56,527 nt of DNA from Anaerolineales bacterium HSG25 (GCA_030377865.1 JAUCGA010000029.1:1-56527); one strand, 5' to 3'; shown: positions 34,920 to 43,320, counted from the stretch's first letter. Numbers and translations: made by a program. The notes: generated by a model not told the origin, from the sequence alone.

Positions 34920-36059
34920 ATGACTCAATTAAAGACAAAAAATCCAGATGACCAGTATGATAGTCCTTGGAAAAAGGCAATTGAAGAATATTTTGAAGAA
35001 TGTATTGCCTTCTTTTTCCCAAAAATCCATGCCGATATCAACTGGGCAAAGGAATATGAGTTTCTGGACAAAGAGCTAGAAAGGGTTGTCCGGCAAGCCT
35101 CTGTAACCGAGCAACATGTAGATAAGTTGATACAAGTCCATCGAAAATCGGGGGACGAAACTTGGGTGTTGCTTCATATTGATGTTCAGAGTCAACATGA
35201 AACTGATTTTACCAAACGGATGTATCAATACAACTATCGGCTGTTTGACCGATACAACAAACCGGTAGTTACAGTGGTTATTTACGGCGATAAGAGCAAA
35301 AAATGGCAACCACAAGAATATAAACGCAAACTATGGGGAACTGAAATCAGATTCAATTTCTCCTCTATCAAACTGATGAATTACAGTATCAGTGAGTTGG
35401 AACAAAGCGACAATCCATTTGCAATTGTAGTACTCGCTCATCTGCATACAAAGGCAACTAAACATCAACACCAAACAAGATATGACCTGAGATGGCGATT
35501 GACCCGTATGTTATATGAACGGGAATACAGTCGAGAACAGGTAATATCGTTATATATTTACATTGATTGGCTCATGGCTTTACCCAAAAAATTAGAACTG
35601 CAATTTAATCAACAATTAGACCAATATGAGGAGGAACAAAAAATGCCTTACATAATTAGTGCGGTGCGCTATGGGATAGAGGAAGGAATTCAGCAAGGTG
35701 TCGAGCAAGGAATTCAGCAAGGTATAGAGGAAGGAATTCAGCAAGGTGTCGAGCAAGGAATTCAGCAGGGTGTTGAGCAAGGAATTCAACAAGGTGTCGA
35801 GCAAGGAATTCAGCAAGGAATTCAGCAAAGTGAACAAAAAATATTACAAATAGCCAGAGAAGATGTGATTGAAGTATTGATGATCCGCTTTGGTGAGTTG
35901 CCCAAACTGTTGGTCAAAACTATTAAACGACTTAACGAACTAGCCTTGCTAAAAACTTTGCACAGAAAGGCCATTACTATTGAAACTGTACTCCTGTTTG
36001 AGCAGTTTCTAGCTGACCAATTGCCTGATGATGACTCGCCTAGGGCTGTTCAGGCATAA
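34920..36059 (+). CDS. Rpn-family-like nuclease / transposase-related protein with Gln-rich repeat
   Basis: 379 residues from ATG 34920, preceded by GGAAGA at 34907; the upstream TTG at 34905 is less likely. Residues 10-230 resemble the PD-(D/E)XK nuclease core of the Rpn recombination-promoting nucleases: WAKEYEFLDKEL..., then WVLLHIDVQSQHETDFTKRMYQYNYRL, where the D and Q/S-Q residues fit the catalytic strand. A run of 8-residue GIQQGVEQ/GIQQGIEE units follows at about 243-300, encoded by a 24-bp tandem repeat. The C terminus has the helical cap found in this group (VLMIRFGELPKLLVKTIKRL). The final residues RAVQA and the stop come from an R8 element; before insertion the frame would have ended DSPDSKG. 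Confidence 0.7.
   Translation: MTQLKTKNPDDQYDSPWKKAIEEYFEECIAFFFPKIHADINWAKEYEFLDKELERVVRQASVTEQHVDKLIQVHRKSGDETWVLLHIDVQSQHETDFTKRMYQYNYRLFDRYNKPVVTVVIYGDKSKKWQPQEYKRKLWGTEIRFNFSSIKLMNYSISELEQSDNPFAIVVLAHLHTKATKHQHQTRYDLRWRLTRMLYEREYSREQVISLYIYIDWLMALPKKLELQFNQQLDQYEEEQKMPYIISAVRYGIEEGIQQGVEQGIQQGIEEGIQQGVEQGIQQGVEQGIQQGVEQGIQQGIQQSEQKILQIAREDVIEVLMIRFGELPKLLVKTIKRLNELALLKTLHRKAITIETVLLFEQFLADQLPDDDSPRAVQA
35672..35830 (+). repeat. 24-bp coding tandem repeat (VNTR-like)
   Basis: About six to seven imperfect copies of GGAATTCAGCAAGGTGTCGAG plus CAA encode GIQQGVEQ. Neighbouring copies are nearly identical, so the number probably varies between strains. Confidence 0.8.
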
Positions 36060-36158
36060 TTGTGACGCTACAAGCGTCACCTACAGTAACTTTGTCAGAC
36101 ATGAGGCCATGTTTGTCACGCTTGTAGCGTGACAAACATGGAGAACTGAACAGCCCTA
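36041..36158. repeat. R8 palindromic element with 9-bp direct repeat, overwriting a gene end
   Basis: Ends TAGGGCTGTTCAG / CTGAACAGCCCTA; inside, GTGACGCTACAAGCGTCAC and its partner GTCACGCTTGTAGCGTGAC. TGACTCGCC flanks it at 36032-36040 and 36159-36167. Confidence 0.88.
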
Positions 36159-36254
36159 TGACTCGCCAGACTCCAAAGGTTAAAATTTGTTCTTGGTATT
36201 ACTACAACGAGATTTTCACCGTCCGCTCTAACCAATTCTGTCCCTTGAGGTTGG

Positions 36255-36345
36255 GTAAAAGTTCAGTAAAACCGCCCTAGAAACCCGATTTCTTTGAGAA
36301 ATCGGGTTTCTGACGTTCCTTCTGGCGAGTTCACTGAATATTTAC
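36255..36345. repeat. R2 palindromic element with 8-bp direct repeat
   Basis: Complete copy flanked by GAGGTTGG at 36247-36254 and 36346-36353. The gap 36060-36409 consists of R8, remnant coding sequence and this element. Confidence 0.85.
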
Positions 36346-36409
36346 GAGGTTGGTGGGCTTTGAGCCAAGGCAGAGCCTTAAGTTGACGGCTATGGATTGG
36401 CTACAACCA

Positions 36410-36847
36410 CTAAAATACCCGTATAACCGTCATATTGGGGAAGCGACTACGAAGCGCCACCGAAAAATCCTCCATCGTTGGCTGAACATCAAAATAGATC
36501 AGATGGCTGTCTTGGTTAGAATCGGACGCGCCGAAACCATCCACAGGAATAATCGCGCCCGGAATCGACAGTACCACCTCGACCCAAGCCTCCTCTTGCC
36601 GCCCCTCGCCCGGCGAAAGCCATACCTCCTTCAACTTAGCAGCCTGCCGAAGATAGTCGATGTGCCAATGCGGTTTCTCTACCTGTTTAAGATGATGTTT
36701 GAGCCGTCCGGTTATTCCACCCGCCCCAAAAGCACTACCGACATAAGTATACCAACCGGCAGGGAACTCAAAACTGCCCAATTTACCGATAGTCAGGTGT
36801 TCGTTTTGATGTAGATGCAAAAGTAATACATAATGTCCTGTTTTCAT
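36410..36847 (-). CDS. Uri-family GIY-YIG-like nuclease (DUF123)
   Basis: 145 residues, one domain. Family landmarks are all present: GHYVLLLHL (1st strand), GKLGSFEFPAGWYTYVGSAFGAGG (the YVG equivalent of GIY-YIG), TGRLKHHL with the catalytic arginine, and HWHIDYL. COG1833 members are predicted endonucleases of uncertain role, often as lone genes in archaea and bacteria. Length matches the family. It starts at ATG 36847, after GAGTGAATC on the coding strand. An opposite-strand open frame here is only a shadow. Confidence 0.88.
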   Translation of the reverse strand: MKTGHYVLLLHLHQNEHLTIGKLGSFEFPAGWYTYVGSAFGAGGITGRLKHHLKQVEKPHWHIDYLRQAAKLKEVWLSPGEGRQEEAWVEVVLSIPGAIIPVDGFGASDSNQDSHLIYFDVQPTMEDFSVALRSRFPNMTVIRVF

Positions 36848-37064
36848 GATTCACTCCTCGCAAAAAGGGAACGTTCAGCGCAAGTAGGGAGCACCCACGT
36901 TCTGAACCAACCCCAGATAATACGAATATAATACAGGTGTTGATAGCTGTTGGCAAGTAGATAAGGAGCGAGGTCAAATAAGTTGCATGCTCCAAAGTGG
37001 TTCAATCTTGGAGATTGAACCACTCTCATGACGACCTGCACAAGTTAATTAATCCCGACTCCTA

Positions 37065-37155
37065 GTAAAAGTTCAGTAAAACCGCCCTAGAAACCCGATT
37101 TCTCAAAGAAATCTGGTTTCTGACGCTCCTTCTGGCGAGTTCACTGAATATTTAC
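37065..37155. repeat. R2 palindromic element supplying a gene's C terminus
   Basis: Flanked by GACTCCTA (37057) and GACTTCCTA (37156), an imperfect target duplication. Read on the minus strand it encodes the last 17 residues and stop of the membrane protein at 37103-39505. Confidence 0.85.
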
Positions 37156-39505
37156 GACTTCCTAACCATTTCGGAGTTGAAGGCAAGAGGGGTTCGGTTT
37201 TTGAACCCCTCTTTTTTTGTTGCACCCAAAAACTCATCACTAACAACACCAACCAAATCGCCAGCCCCAAAGCTGACATGACCATGCCTAGCCGGAAACT
37301 CCACGGCCAATAAACCAGTTCGACGGTATGCTCTCCAGCAGGAATGATTATCCCCTGTTGTACCGCGTTGACCGGATAACGCGGTCGGGCTTGAGCATCG
37401 AGCCTGGCCTGCCAGCCCGGATAGTCAGTCTGGCTAACGACCAGCAGTTGCTGACCATGTGCCACCACCTTAAACCGGAGCATGGTCGGCGTTTGGCTGA
37501 CTAACTCAACCGAACCGGCGGGCACTGTCGAATCAAGCTTGACTGGCAATGGTTCGGCGACAACAGCTTGTTGGCGTAACATGACGGTGTCATCAGCTAA
37601 ATGGGCAATCGCTTGTTCCGCCTCACTGATGACCGTCACCTCGCCGACCAGCCATGCTCGGTCAAACGGGTCGCCCATCTGATAAACGGTCTGCTCCCCC
37701 TCCGCAAACACGGGAATCAAGCCCGCGTCGCCGATGTCTCGGTCAGAAAGGATATATTGCACATGGAGAAGTTGCCACAATCTCCATGCGGGCATGTCGG
37801 TCAAAAATTGGGCCATGTTAGCCAGTTGGAGCGGGGTATTGCCGGTTAAGTCTTGTAGTTCGTACACCGAAGCCGAACTGTTGCCGTTGGGTAAAAGGCC
37901 ACCGCTGACGATTCTGCTCGGCGGGGTTTGTTGTTGCAAAAAACTGGTTACACCGTTGGGCGTAAACGGGGGTGGGTCGGCGGGTTTTTCCAGATTAAAT
38001 TGCCAATTGACGGTAAACAGATTAAAGGCCAGCCAACTCACCAGAATCGCCATGCCCCACCAACGGCGTAACCAGCGTCGTCGTCGCATAAGCAAGATGA
38101 TGCCGAGGCCAGTCAAAATCAGCAAGCCAAACAGATGATGATGTAGAAGGCCAAAAAATAGATTGACCTCGTCGCCTCGTGCGGTTGAGGCGGTAGAGCC
38201 GTAGATGAAAATCAGGAGCAAAATCAGCCAGCCGATAAGAAGCCGCCGAAAGCCATGCTCAAACTGGGTGAACCGTTTCCGAACAGGTTTCGGAAGTGGG
38301 CTGACGAGCAGGATAGCTCCGTAGCCCGCCAAAATCGCCATGCTAAAACTGTAGAGCAGAAAAACTCGCTCTTGTTGGCGCACCATCTCGAAGCCGGGCG
38401 CGAACAGGTAAAACAAGGGATAGAGAAAACTGTTGCCACCAAAGGCCAGCATCAGGCTGATGAGGGCGACTCCAGCCCAGAATATCGCCTCGGCATGGGG
38501 GCGTACCCACAATACCAGCAGAGCCAACATCAGCGAGACGAGGCCGATATATTGGGGCGAACCACCGAAGAATCCGGGATAGGTGACGGCCACAATCTCG
38601 GTCAGGGGTAGCCCGCGTGAGACCGCCTCGTAGGCGAGGTTGGCTCGGACAGAGTGGCGAATAAACTCAAGCGTGGGCAGGAGTTGAGCCGAGGCCATCA
38701 ACCCGCCAAGCAGGAGCATGAGCAGGGTAATAACGAATGGCGAATGGATGAATTTGCGAATGGCGAATGGGCGAATGGGCGAATGGCGAATGGTGCAAAA
38801 TAGCGCATAGGCCATGACCAGATAGACGATGTACAGCACAGTTTGAGGGTGTCCGGCGAGTAGGGCGAGGGCGGTGGCGAGTGCGCCAATGAGGATGCCG
38901 CTTGCGAGGTGTGACTTTTTCTTTGTCGGTGAGGTAACATCGACAACCCCCAACATCACCCACGGGAGCCAAGCGCTGACTTGCAGAATTGTCATCTGTT
39001 GCACCGGAAAGCCGGTCAGATAGCCGCTATAGGTGATGGTGAGCGAGGCCACCAACGCGCCGAATCTGGCTCGGTGAGGTGGAATGTCTTGTTGCAGGGC
39101 GAGTCGTCTCATTAGCAGATACATGCCGACCGCGACCACGGAAAAATGGAGGATCACCTGCCATTGTAAGGCCGACACCGGAAAACCAATCTCTTGCCCA
39201 AATAAAAATGGGCCACCCCAACCAAGTACAAGGGCTTGCAAAACATGGGGCGGGTAGAGCGCACCCGATTGAATATCAGCCAAGGCTGGTTGTCCGCCGT
39301 ACAGATAGGGGTTCCACAGGGGAATTTGACCACGTACCCATGCTTGGGCAGAAAAGGCTCGCAATGGAAAATATTGCTCGGTGAAATCACCATTGGTTAT
39401 CTGCATGCGGTCGGCAGGGTTGGGGGTAATCAGTCGCCAAAAAAAGAGCAGGGGTAAAAGGGCCAATAGGAGCATGAGCAGGAGGTCGAGACGGGTTAGC
39501 TTCAA
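37103..39505 (-). CDS. YfhO/PTPS-like polytopic membrane protein with repeat-derived C terminus
   Basis: 800 residues, about 14 membrane helices. The N terminus has MQITNGDFTEQYFPLRAFSAQAWVRGQIPLWNPYLYGGQPALADIQSG at about 35-80, typical of YfhO-like GT-C proteins that modify cell-wall or lipid-linked glycans. The extracellular tail carries SQTDYPGWQARLDAQ and IPAGEHTVELVYWPW, matching the shorter family members in this window. An in-frame ATTCGCCAT-type repeat (38733-38793) encodes IRHSPIRPFAIRKFIHSPF between two helices. The end (KYSVNSPEGASETRFL) is translated from an R2 element; the empty site would give GSRD then stop. Confidence 0.75.
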   Translation of the reverse strand: MKLTRLDLLLMLLLALLPLLFFWRLITPNPADRMQITNGDFTEQYFPLRAFSAQAWVRGQIPLWNPYLYGGQPALADIQSGALYPPHVLQALVLGWGGPFLFGQEIGFPVSALQWQVILHFSVVAVGMYLLMRRLALQQDIPPHRARFGALVASLTITYSGYLTGFPVQQMTILQVSAWLPWVMLGVVDVTSPTKKKSHLASGILIGALATALALLAGHPQTVLYIVYLVMAYALFCTIRHSPIRPFAIRKFIHSPFVITLLMLLLGGLMASAQLLPTLEFIRHSVRANLAYEAVSRGLPLTEIVAVTYPGFFGGSPQYIGLVSLMLALLVLWVRPHAEAIFWAGVALISLMLAFGGNSFLYPLFYLFAPGFEMVRQQERVFLLYSFSMAILAGYGAILLVSPLPKPVRKRFTQFEHGFRRLLIGWLILLLIFIYGSTASTARGDEVNLFFGLLHHHLFGLLILTGLGIILLMRRRRWLRRWWGMAILVSWLAFNLFTVNWQFNLEKPADPPPFTPNGVTSFLQQQTPPSRIVSGGLLPNGNSSASVYELQDLTGNTPLQLANMAQFLTDMPAWRLWQLLHVQYILSDRDIGDAGLIPVFAEGEQTVYQMGDPFDRAWLVGEVTVISEAEQAIAHLADDTVMLRQQAVVAEPLPVKLDSTVPAGSVELVSQTPTMLRFKVVAHGQQLLVVSQTDYPGWQARLDAQARPRYPVNAVQQGIIIPAGEHTVELVYWPWSFRLGMVMSALGLAIWLVLLVMSFWVQQKKRGSKTEPLLPSTPKWLGSRKYSVNSPEGASETRFL
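38733..38793. repeat. GGCGAATGG tandem repeat inside a coding region
   Basis: Six to seven imperfect GCGAATGG units, in frame. The same unit occurs inside the 3133-6285 gene in the other orientation. Confidence 0.75.
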
Positions 39506-39536
39506 GGTGTATTTTCCTGATTGTTGCGATTATGTG

Positions 39537-39614
39537 GCTCTTTGGGGCTTTCCGTGCAAACGTCATGATTGTGTCATCATCTTCCCGCAAGTTTTAAACT
39601 TGCGGGAAGATTGC
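39537..39614. repeat. R12 palindromic element, one end missing
   Basis: GGGGCTTTCCGTGCAAACGT shell part, then the core CTTCCCGCAAGTT-TTA-AACTTGCGGGAAG, the same core found in R3 elements. The other end is cut at GATTGCCCG. Confidence 0.75.
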
Positions 39615-39656
39615 CCGTATAAGTAATTTTCGGTGTTGGTCTTCATTTGGGCCATA

Positions 39657-39731
39657 AGAACAGGATGTGCGGCCCGAAGGGGCACTGATTAAATCATGCC
39701 AAAATCAGTGTCATTCCACGCATCCTGTTCT
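39657..39731. repeat. Inverted repeat AGAACAGGATG ... CATCCTGTTCT
   Basis: Single element with 11-bp perfect ends and an inner CACTGATT...AATCAGTG hairpin. It lies in the gene-free gap 39506-40229. Confidence 0.6.
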
Positions 39732-39980
39732 AAGATTGGCCGAAACAAAGATTATAGCCGTGTTGACGAGTGATGAAAAACATCCTTGACAAACAAACCG
39801 TCATAGGCTAAAATAGAACCACTTTATAATCTTTAACAATCTATTATCAATCAACAATTACACCGCCACCGAGTTAGTTAAACTCAGCGGCGGGTAAACC
39901 ACCCAAACTGACTACACAGTCGGGTAGCTTGGCTATTGTAACATGATTCGGATGAATCGACATCTCCGATACAACGACAC

Positions 39981-40062
39981 CTCCGAGGTCAAAACCAGAC
40001 CTCGGAGGTGGTGCGAGACATGACCACAGCGACCACTTCAAAACATGGGGTGGTCGTTTTTT
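39981..40062. repeat. Two adjacent hairpins
   Basis: CACCTCCGAGGTC / GACCTCGGAGGTG (from about 39981), then GACCAC ... GTGGTCG followed by T6 (40031-40062). The second has terminator form, but there is no gene just upstream on the plus strand. Confidence 0.5.
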
Positions 40063-40078
40063 GTTGGCTATTACAAAG

Positions 40079-40168
40079 TAAATATTCAGTGAACTCACCA
40101 GAAGGAACGTCAGAAACCCGATTTCTTTGAGAAATCGGGTTTCTAGGGTGGTTTTACTGAACTTTTAC
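40079..40168. repeat. R2 palindromic element with 9-bp direct repeat
   Basis: Reverse orientation copy flanked by ATTACAAAG at 40070-40078 and 40169-40177. A hairpin AGGCTTGACAGGTT / AACCTGTCAAGCCT follows at 40176-40208. Confidence 0.85.
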
Positions 40169-40229
40169 ATTACAAAGGCTTGACAGGTTTTAAAAACCTG
40201 TCAAGCCTCATCGTACAGGAGACCGAATC

Positions 40230-40667
40230 ATGATTGATTATGTTACCATGTTCAAGCTCGACAATCAGTTTATCTTAAACGAGACCTATCTCGCCACCAG
40301 TAAACGCCAAGCCGAGCGGGTTATTGCTCTGTTGGATAACGACCTGTGGCCGGTTAAGTATGGCCTAACGGTGCAGTTCTCCTTTTTGGATGAGGCCGAC
40401 CGAGCCAACTTTCAGGCCACGGTGCAGTGGGCCTTGGCTGTCGTACTAGCCGAAAAAGCCGGTCTATTGCAAGATTACGCCACATTATACGATCTGGTCA
40501 CACAACGGCTCAATCGGCATGCCTGCTTGCGTCATTATCAAGCCTTTGTGTCTGAAAATGACTTCTGTCGGGATGATGTGGCTCATCTGCGCTGGGTGGT
40601 GGAGACTCCTCTGCCGGAGCTTATTCTGTGGCTCTCGGCGGCTAAGGGGCGGTCATATTGGGCTTAG
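40230..40667 (+). CDS. Hypothetical protein
   Basis: 145 residues, not recognised. ATG 40230 follows CAGGAGA at a good distance, so expression is likely. The protein looks soluble and mainly helical, with tryptophans at regular places (LWPVKYG, VQWALAVVLAEK, LRWVVETPLPELILWL). No signal peptide, membrane helix or catalytic motif. Neighbours are an R2 copy upstream and a two-copy repeat downstream, and no operon partner is visible. Confidence 0.6.
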   Translation: MIDYVTMFKLDNQFILNETYLATSKRQAERVIALLDNDLWPVKYGLTVQFSFLDEADRANFQATVQWALAVVLAEKAGLLQDYATLYDLVTQRLNRHACLRHYQAFVSENDFCRDDVAHLRWVVETPLPELILWLSAAKGRSYWA

Positions 40668-40705
40668 GAATCGGGATTAATTTGGCGCGTCGGCTTCCGG
40701 GTGCA

Positions 40706-40770
40706 GGGAACGGTTCGGGGGGATATGACCGCCAATCAAAAAGCCCGCGAATTGTCACTCGCAGGATGAA
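40706..40770. repeat. Partial copy of the 28575 element followed by an R2 end
   Basis: GGGAACGGTTCGGGG through GCAGGATGAAT matches 28580-28646. It runs straight into GTAAAAGTTCAGTAAA, a lone R2 end, and then an R1 copy. This stack fills the gap 40668-41112. Confidence 0.65.
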
Positions 40771-40789
40771 TGTAAAAGTTCAGTAAAGT

Positions 40790-40943
40790 GTGGTGGTCAA
40801 GATGATGTTGAAAACCATGTCATACTGAGCCGAAGGCGAAGGGTCTCACTCACCCGAATCTCCCTAGATTCGGGTAAGAGAGACCCTTCGCACAAAACGC
40901 TCAGGGCGACATAATCTTTTTCAACATCAAGCTGACCACTACA
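40790..40943. repeat. R1 palindromic element
   Basis: Same TCATACTGAGCCGAAGGCG core as the copy at 13426 but with an extra segment inside; the ends are TGGTGGTCAAGATGATG and CATCAAGCTGACCACTAC. No clear direct repeat, because it abuts an R2 end. Confidence 0.8.
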
Positions 40944-41112
40944 GAAAATCAAGAATTGTTTTGCACGGAATATCCCATAGAACTCCGATTCCTTAAGCAC
41001 TGAGAGAGAAGACCGATTAACAACGGTCGGAGGCAGGCAAATCGGTGATTGACTCACCTCGAACAAATGAGTACAATGTTGCTCAAACCAATTTTAACAG
41101 GAGAATTGACCC

Positions 41113-41811
41113 ATGACCGACAAACTATTACAGGACACCCGTGAACTATTGTATGAGTTAGTACAATATTCGGCTCAAAACCGTAAAGAACTTAAGGTGT
41201 GGCAAGAAAAATCTCAAGCACGGCAAGAAAAATCTCAAGCACGGCAAGAAAAATCCCTAGCGCGGCAAGAGGCTCAACTTGAGGTGTGGAAGTTGGAAAA
41301 CCAGCAAAGTAAAAAGGAGGCTGACCGACAACGAGCCGACCTACGCCGACAACTCGGTGATTTGTCTCGCAAGATGGGCACGATGGTTGAGGATTTTGTG
41401 GTGCCGGATATGCCTCGAGTGTTACGTCAGTTAGCCAACTTGCCCCAAGAGGAGGAGATTGTGGTGAATGTACGGGTAAAACGCCGGTTACGAAGTAATG
41501 GCAAACAAAACGGTCAGCGGCAAATGATTGAGTTTGATGCGATGGCTGAAGCTGAGCGGTATGTGCTCATCAATGAGACCAAGAGTACTCTTAGGTCAGA
41601 GCATGTGAGCCGTTTTTTAGAGAATCTCAAGCTAACGAAAACCTACTTTCCTGAGTTTGCGAACTATCAAATCATCGGGGCAATCTCTTCGTTTCATATC
41701 GATTCGAGTTTGGTCACATACGCCAGCAAACATGGGTTGGTGGTGCTGGCTCTCGGTGATGGGTTGATGACCATACAGAATGAGCCGGGCTTTCAGTGGA
41801 AGCCGTTTTAG
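41113..41811 (+). CDS. Coiled-coil protein with C-terminal PD-(D/E)XK-like nuclease domain
   Basis: 232 residues. Residues 20-95 form a coiled coil and include three near-identical RQEKSQA heptads encoded by a 21-bp tandem repeat at about 41209-41272. The C-terminal part has EFDAMAEAERYVLINETKSTL (about 145-165), the E/D ... ExK pattern of restriction-like nucleases, followed by helices and a final VTYASKHGLVVLALGDGLMTI strand region. This architecture is widespread in cyanobacteria and Chloroflexota as DUF3782-like proteins; the role is unknown and may be DNA repair or mobile DNA. ATG 41113 follows AACAGGAGAA. Confidence 0.65.
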   Translation: MTDKLLQDTRELLYELVQYSAQNRKELKVWQEKSQARQEKSQARQEKSLARQEAQLEVWKLENQQSKKEADRQRADLRRQLGDLSRKMGTMVEDFVVPDMPRVLRQLANLPQEEEIVVNVRVKRRLRSNGKQNGQRQMIEFDAMAEAERYVLINETKSTLRSEHVSRFLENLKLTKTYFPEFANYQIIGAISSFHIDSSLVTYASKHGLVVLALGDGLMTIQNEPGFQWKPF

Positions 41812-41827
41812 GCATGGCCCATTTTGC

Positions 41828-41849
41828 ACCAACATCATCTTGACCACTA
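41828..41849. repeat. Solitary R1 right arm
   Basis: CCAACATCATCTTGACCACTA is one arm of R1 without its partner, 17 bases after a gene stop. Confidence 0.6.
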
Positions 41850-41856
41850 TTTACGA

Positions 41857-41995
41857 TTCTCTGGTAGATTCCGTGCAACTCGAAACAGTGCCCTGAATTA
41901 GATACTTTGATGAGGCAATCTTCCCGCAAGTTTAAAACTTGCAGGAAGATGATGATACAAACATGATGTTTGCACGGAAAGCCCCAAATATCCCA
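41857..41995. repeat. R12 palindromic element
   Basis: TTCTCTGGTAGATTCCGTGC ... GCACGGAAAGCCCCAAATAT shell with the CTTCCCGCAAGTT core. Together with an R6 copy it fills 41812-42229. Confidence 0.8.
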
Positions 41996-42002
41996 CTATT
42001 TA

Positions 42003-42135
42003 CTACCCGACAAAAAGTTTAGTCAGACTAATTACAGAATAAAATCAGATAAAATTATAAGATTAAAAGCAAAAAATCCTGTCAATTCTGTTAATCCTGT
42101 CGAAAAAATCTTTTCTCTACTCAAGATGTCGGGTA
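42003..42135. repeat. R6 palindromic element, uninterrupted
   Basis: CTACCCGACA ... TGTCGGGTA ends, with AATCCTGTCAATTCTGTTAA inside as in the 22864 copy. Confidence 0.75.
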
Positions 42136-42229
42136 CATGAAAATCTGGGACAACCCGTCTCTTGAAATTCTATAGTTCGTTGCATCGATAAACTCTTATT
42201 ATACAAGCCCTCAACGGTGGAGACCAACA

Positions 42230-42934
42230 ATGATTACCACGATATTACTCGACTTAGACAACACCCTCATCGGCAACGACATGAACGATTTTTTACCCCC
42301 CTATTTTGCCGGATTAGCAAGCTACTTAGGCAACCGACTAGGCGATAAATCGTTGCCCCACATGCTCAGCCAAGGCGTGCAATTAATTACTAATAATACC
42401 AGTTCAGCCGATAACTACACTCTGTTTATGGATAATTTTGCCGAACAGATTGGCTATCCAGTGACTGAGTTACAGCCTTTGTTGATCCAGTTTTACGCCG
42501 AAACATTCCCCACTCTGCAACAATACACCTCCTTCCGGCCTTCTGCTCACCCGCTTATTGAACAGTTGCTTGCTGATGGCTACAAAGTCGTGATTGCTAC
42601 CAATCCAGTCTTCCCCCAAACAGCGATTGAGCAACGGCTTGAGTGGGCAGGTATCGCTGATTTCCCTTATCCCTTAGTGACAACTATGGAGAACAGCTTT
42701 AGTTGCAAACCCCAATTGGTCTATTACGAAGCGATTCTGGAAACGGTTAACAGTCAACCCCATGAATGTTGGATGGTTGGGGATAATTTAAGCCACGATA
42801 TTGAACCGGCTCACACTTTGGGATGCAAAACGTGGTGGATTCCTAATGGTAGAGCCGAAGAAAATTCGCCAAGCTATGACCAACATGGCGAGTTAGTCGA
42901 TCTTCTACGTTTTGTACAAGCAAAAAAACTGTAG
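42230..42934 (+). CDS. HAD-superfamily hydrolase
   Basis: 234 residues. Motif I LLDLDNTLIGND (D8 and D10) carries the nucleophile and acid/base; motif II is ATNP near 124; the lysine of motif III falls in SFSCKPQL near 162; motif IV is MVGDNLSHDIEPAHTLGCKTWWI near 182. The helical cap lies between motifs I and II, as in phosphoglycolate-phosphatase-like subfamily I enzymes. The substrate is probably a small phosphate ester. GGTGGAGA precedes ATG 42230. Single gene, flanked by repeats and a long gap. Confidence 0.88.
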   Translation: MITTILLDLDNTLIGNDMNDFLPPYFAGLASYLGNRLGDKSLPHMLSQGVQLITNNTSSADNYTLFMDNFAEQIGYPVTELQPLLIQFYAETFPTLQQYTSFRPSAHPLIEQLLADGYKVVIATNPVFPQTAIEQRLEWAGIADFPYPLVTTMENSFSCKPQLVYYEAILETVNSQPHECWMVGDNLSHDIEPAHTLGCKTWWIPNGRAEENSPSYDQHGELVDLLRFVQAKKL

Positions 42935-43159
42935 CCAGTTGCCCAAACATGGCTTTACTGATATAATCGTCGGATATTAGGCTAAGCTAATCATTCGCTT
43001 GGCCTAAAACCTCGGATTTATCAGTTTAATATAACCACATCTCTTACCACAACGATACCAATTTTAATATTTAATTTTATATAATTACACATCTCAGCGA
43101 AGAGTGTTAACCTCATAGCTATTATTTATTTAATTTAAGTAAATATGCACAATTTTTAT

Positions 43160-43260
43160 GGCAGTTCCAGCTTTTAAATTCTTCCAACGTTCCCTGAACT
43201 TGTTGAAGGGAACTGGCTTCGACAAACTCAGCCAACGCTTTTTGGTTTTCTGGAACTGCC
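43160..43260. repeat. R7 palindromic element with a CTGAACTTG/GACAAACTCAG core
   Basis: GGCAGTTCC ... GGAACTGCC shell; its core CCTGAACTTGTTGAAGG ... TTCGACAAACTCAGCC is also the core of the element at 54520. No gene is visible in 42935-43830. Confidence 0.75.
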
Positions 43261-43287
43261 TATAATGCTATTTTCTTAGAGTTTTTT

Positions 43288-43320
43288 AAGTAATTTTCAT
43301 TTCTAAATTGTCACTTTTAT
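43288..43320. repeat. R9 left end
   Basis: TAAGTAATTTTCATTTCTAA resembles the left end of R9 at 6445. A matching right end was not found. Confidence 0.4.

Noticed and set aside
36350..36814. A 154-codon plus-strand open frame.
   Set aside because: It is the complement of the DUF123 nuclease gene at 36410-36847, which has full family motifs.
38667..38972. Shadow frames opposite or out of frame within the membrane-protein genes, some proline/histidine-rich.
   Set aside because: They arise from the repeat units and overlap the real gene at 37103-39505; no independent start signals.
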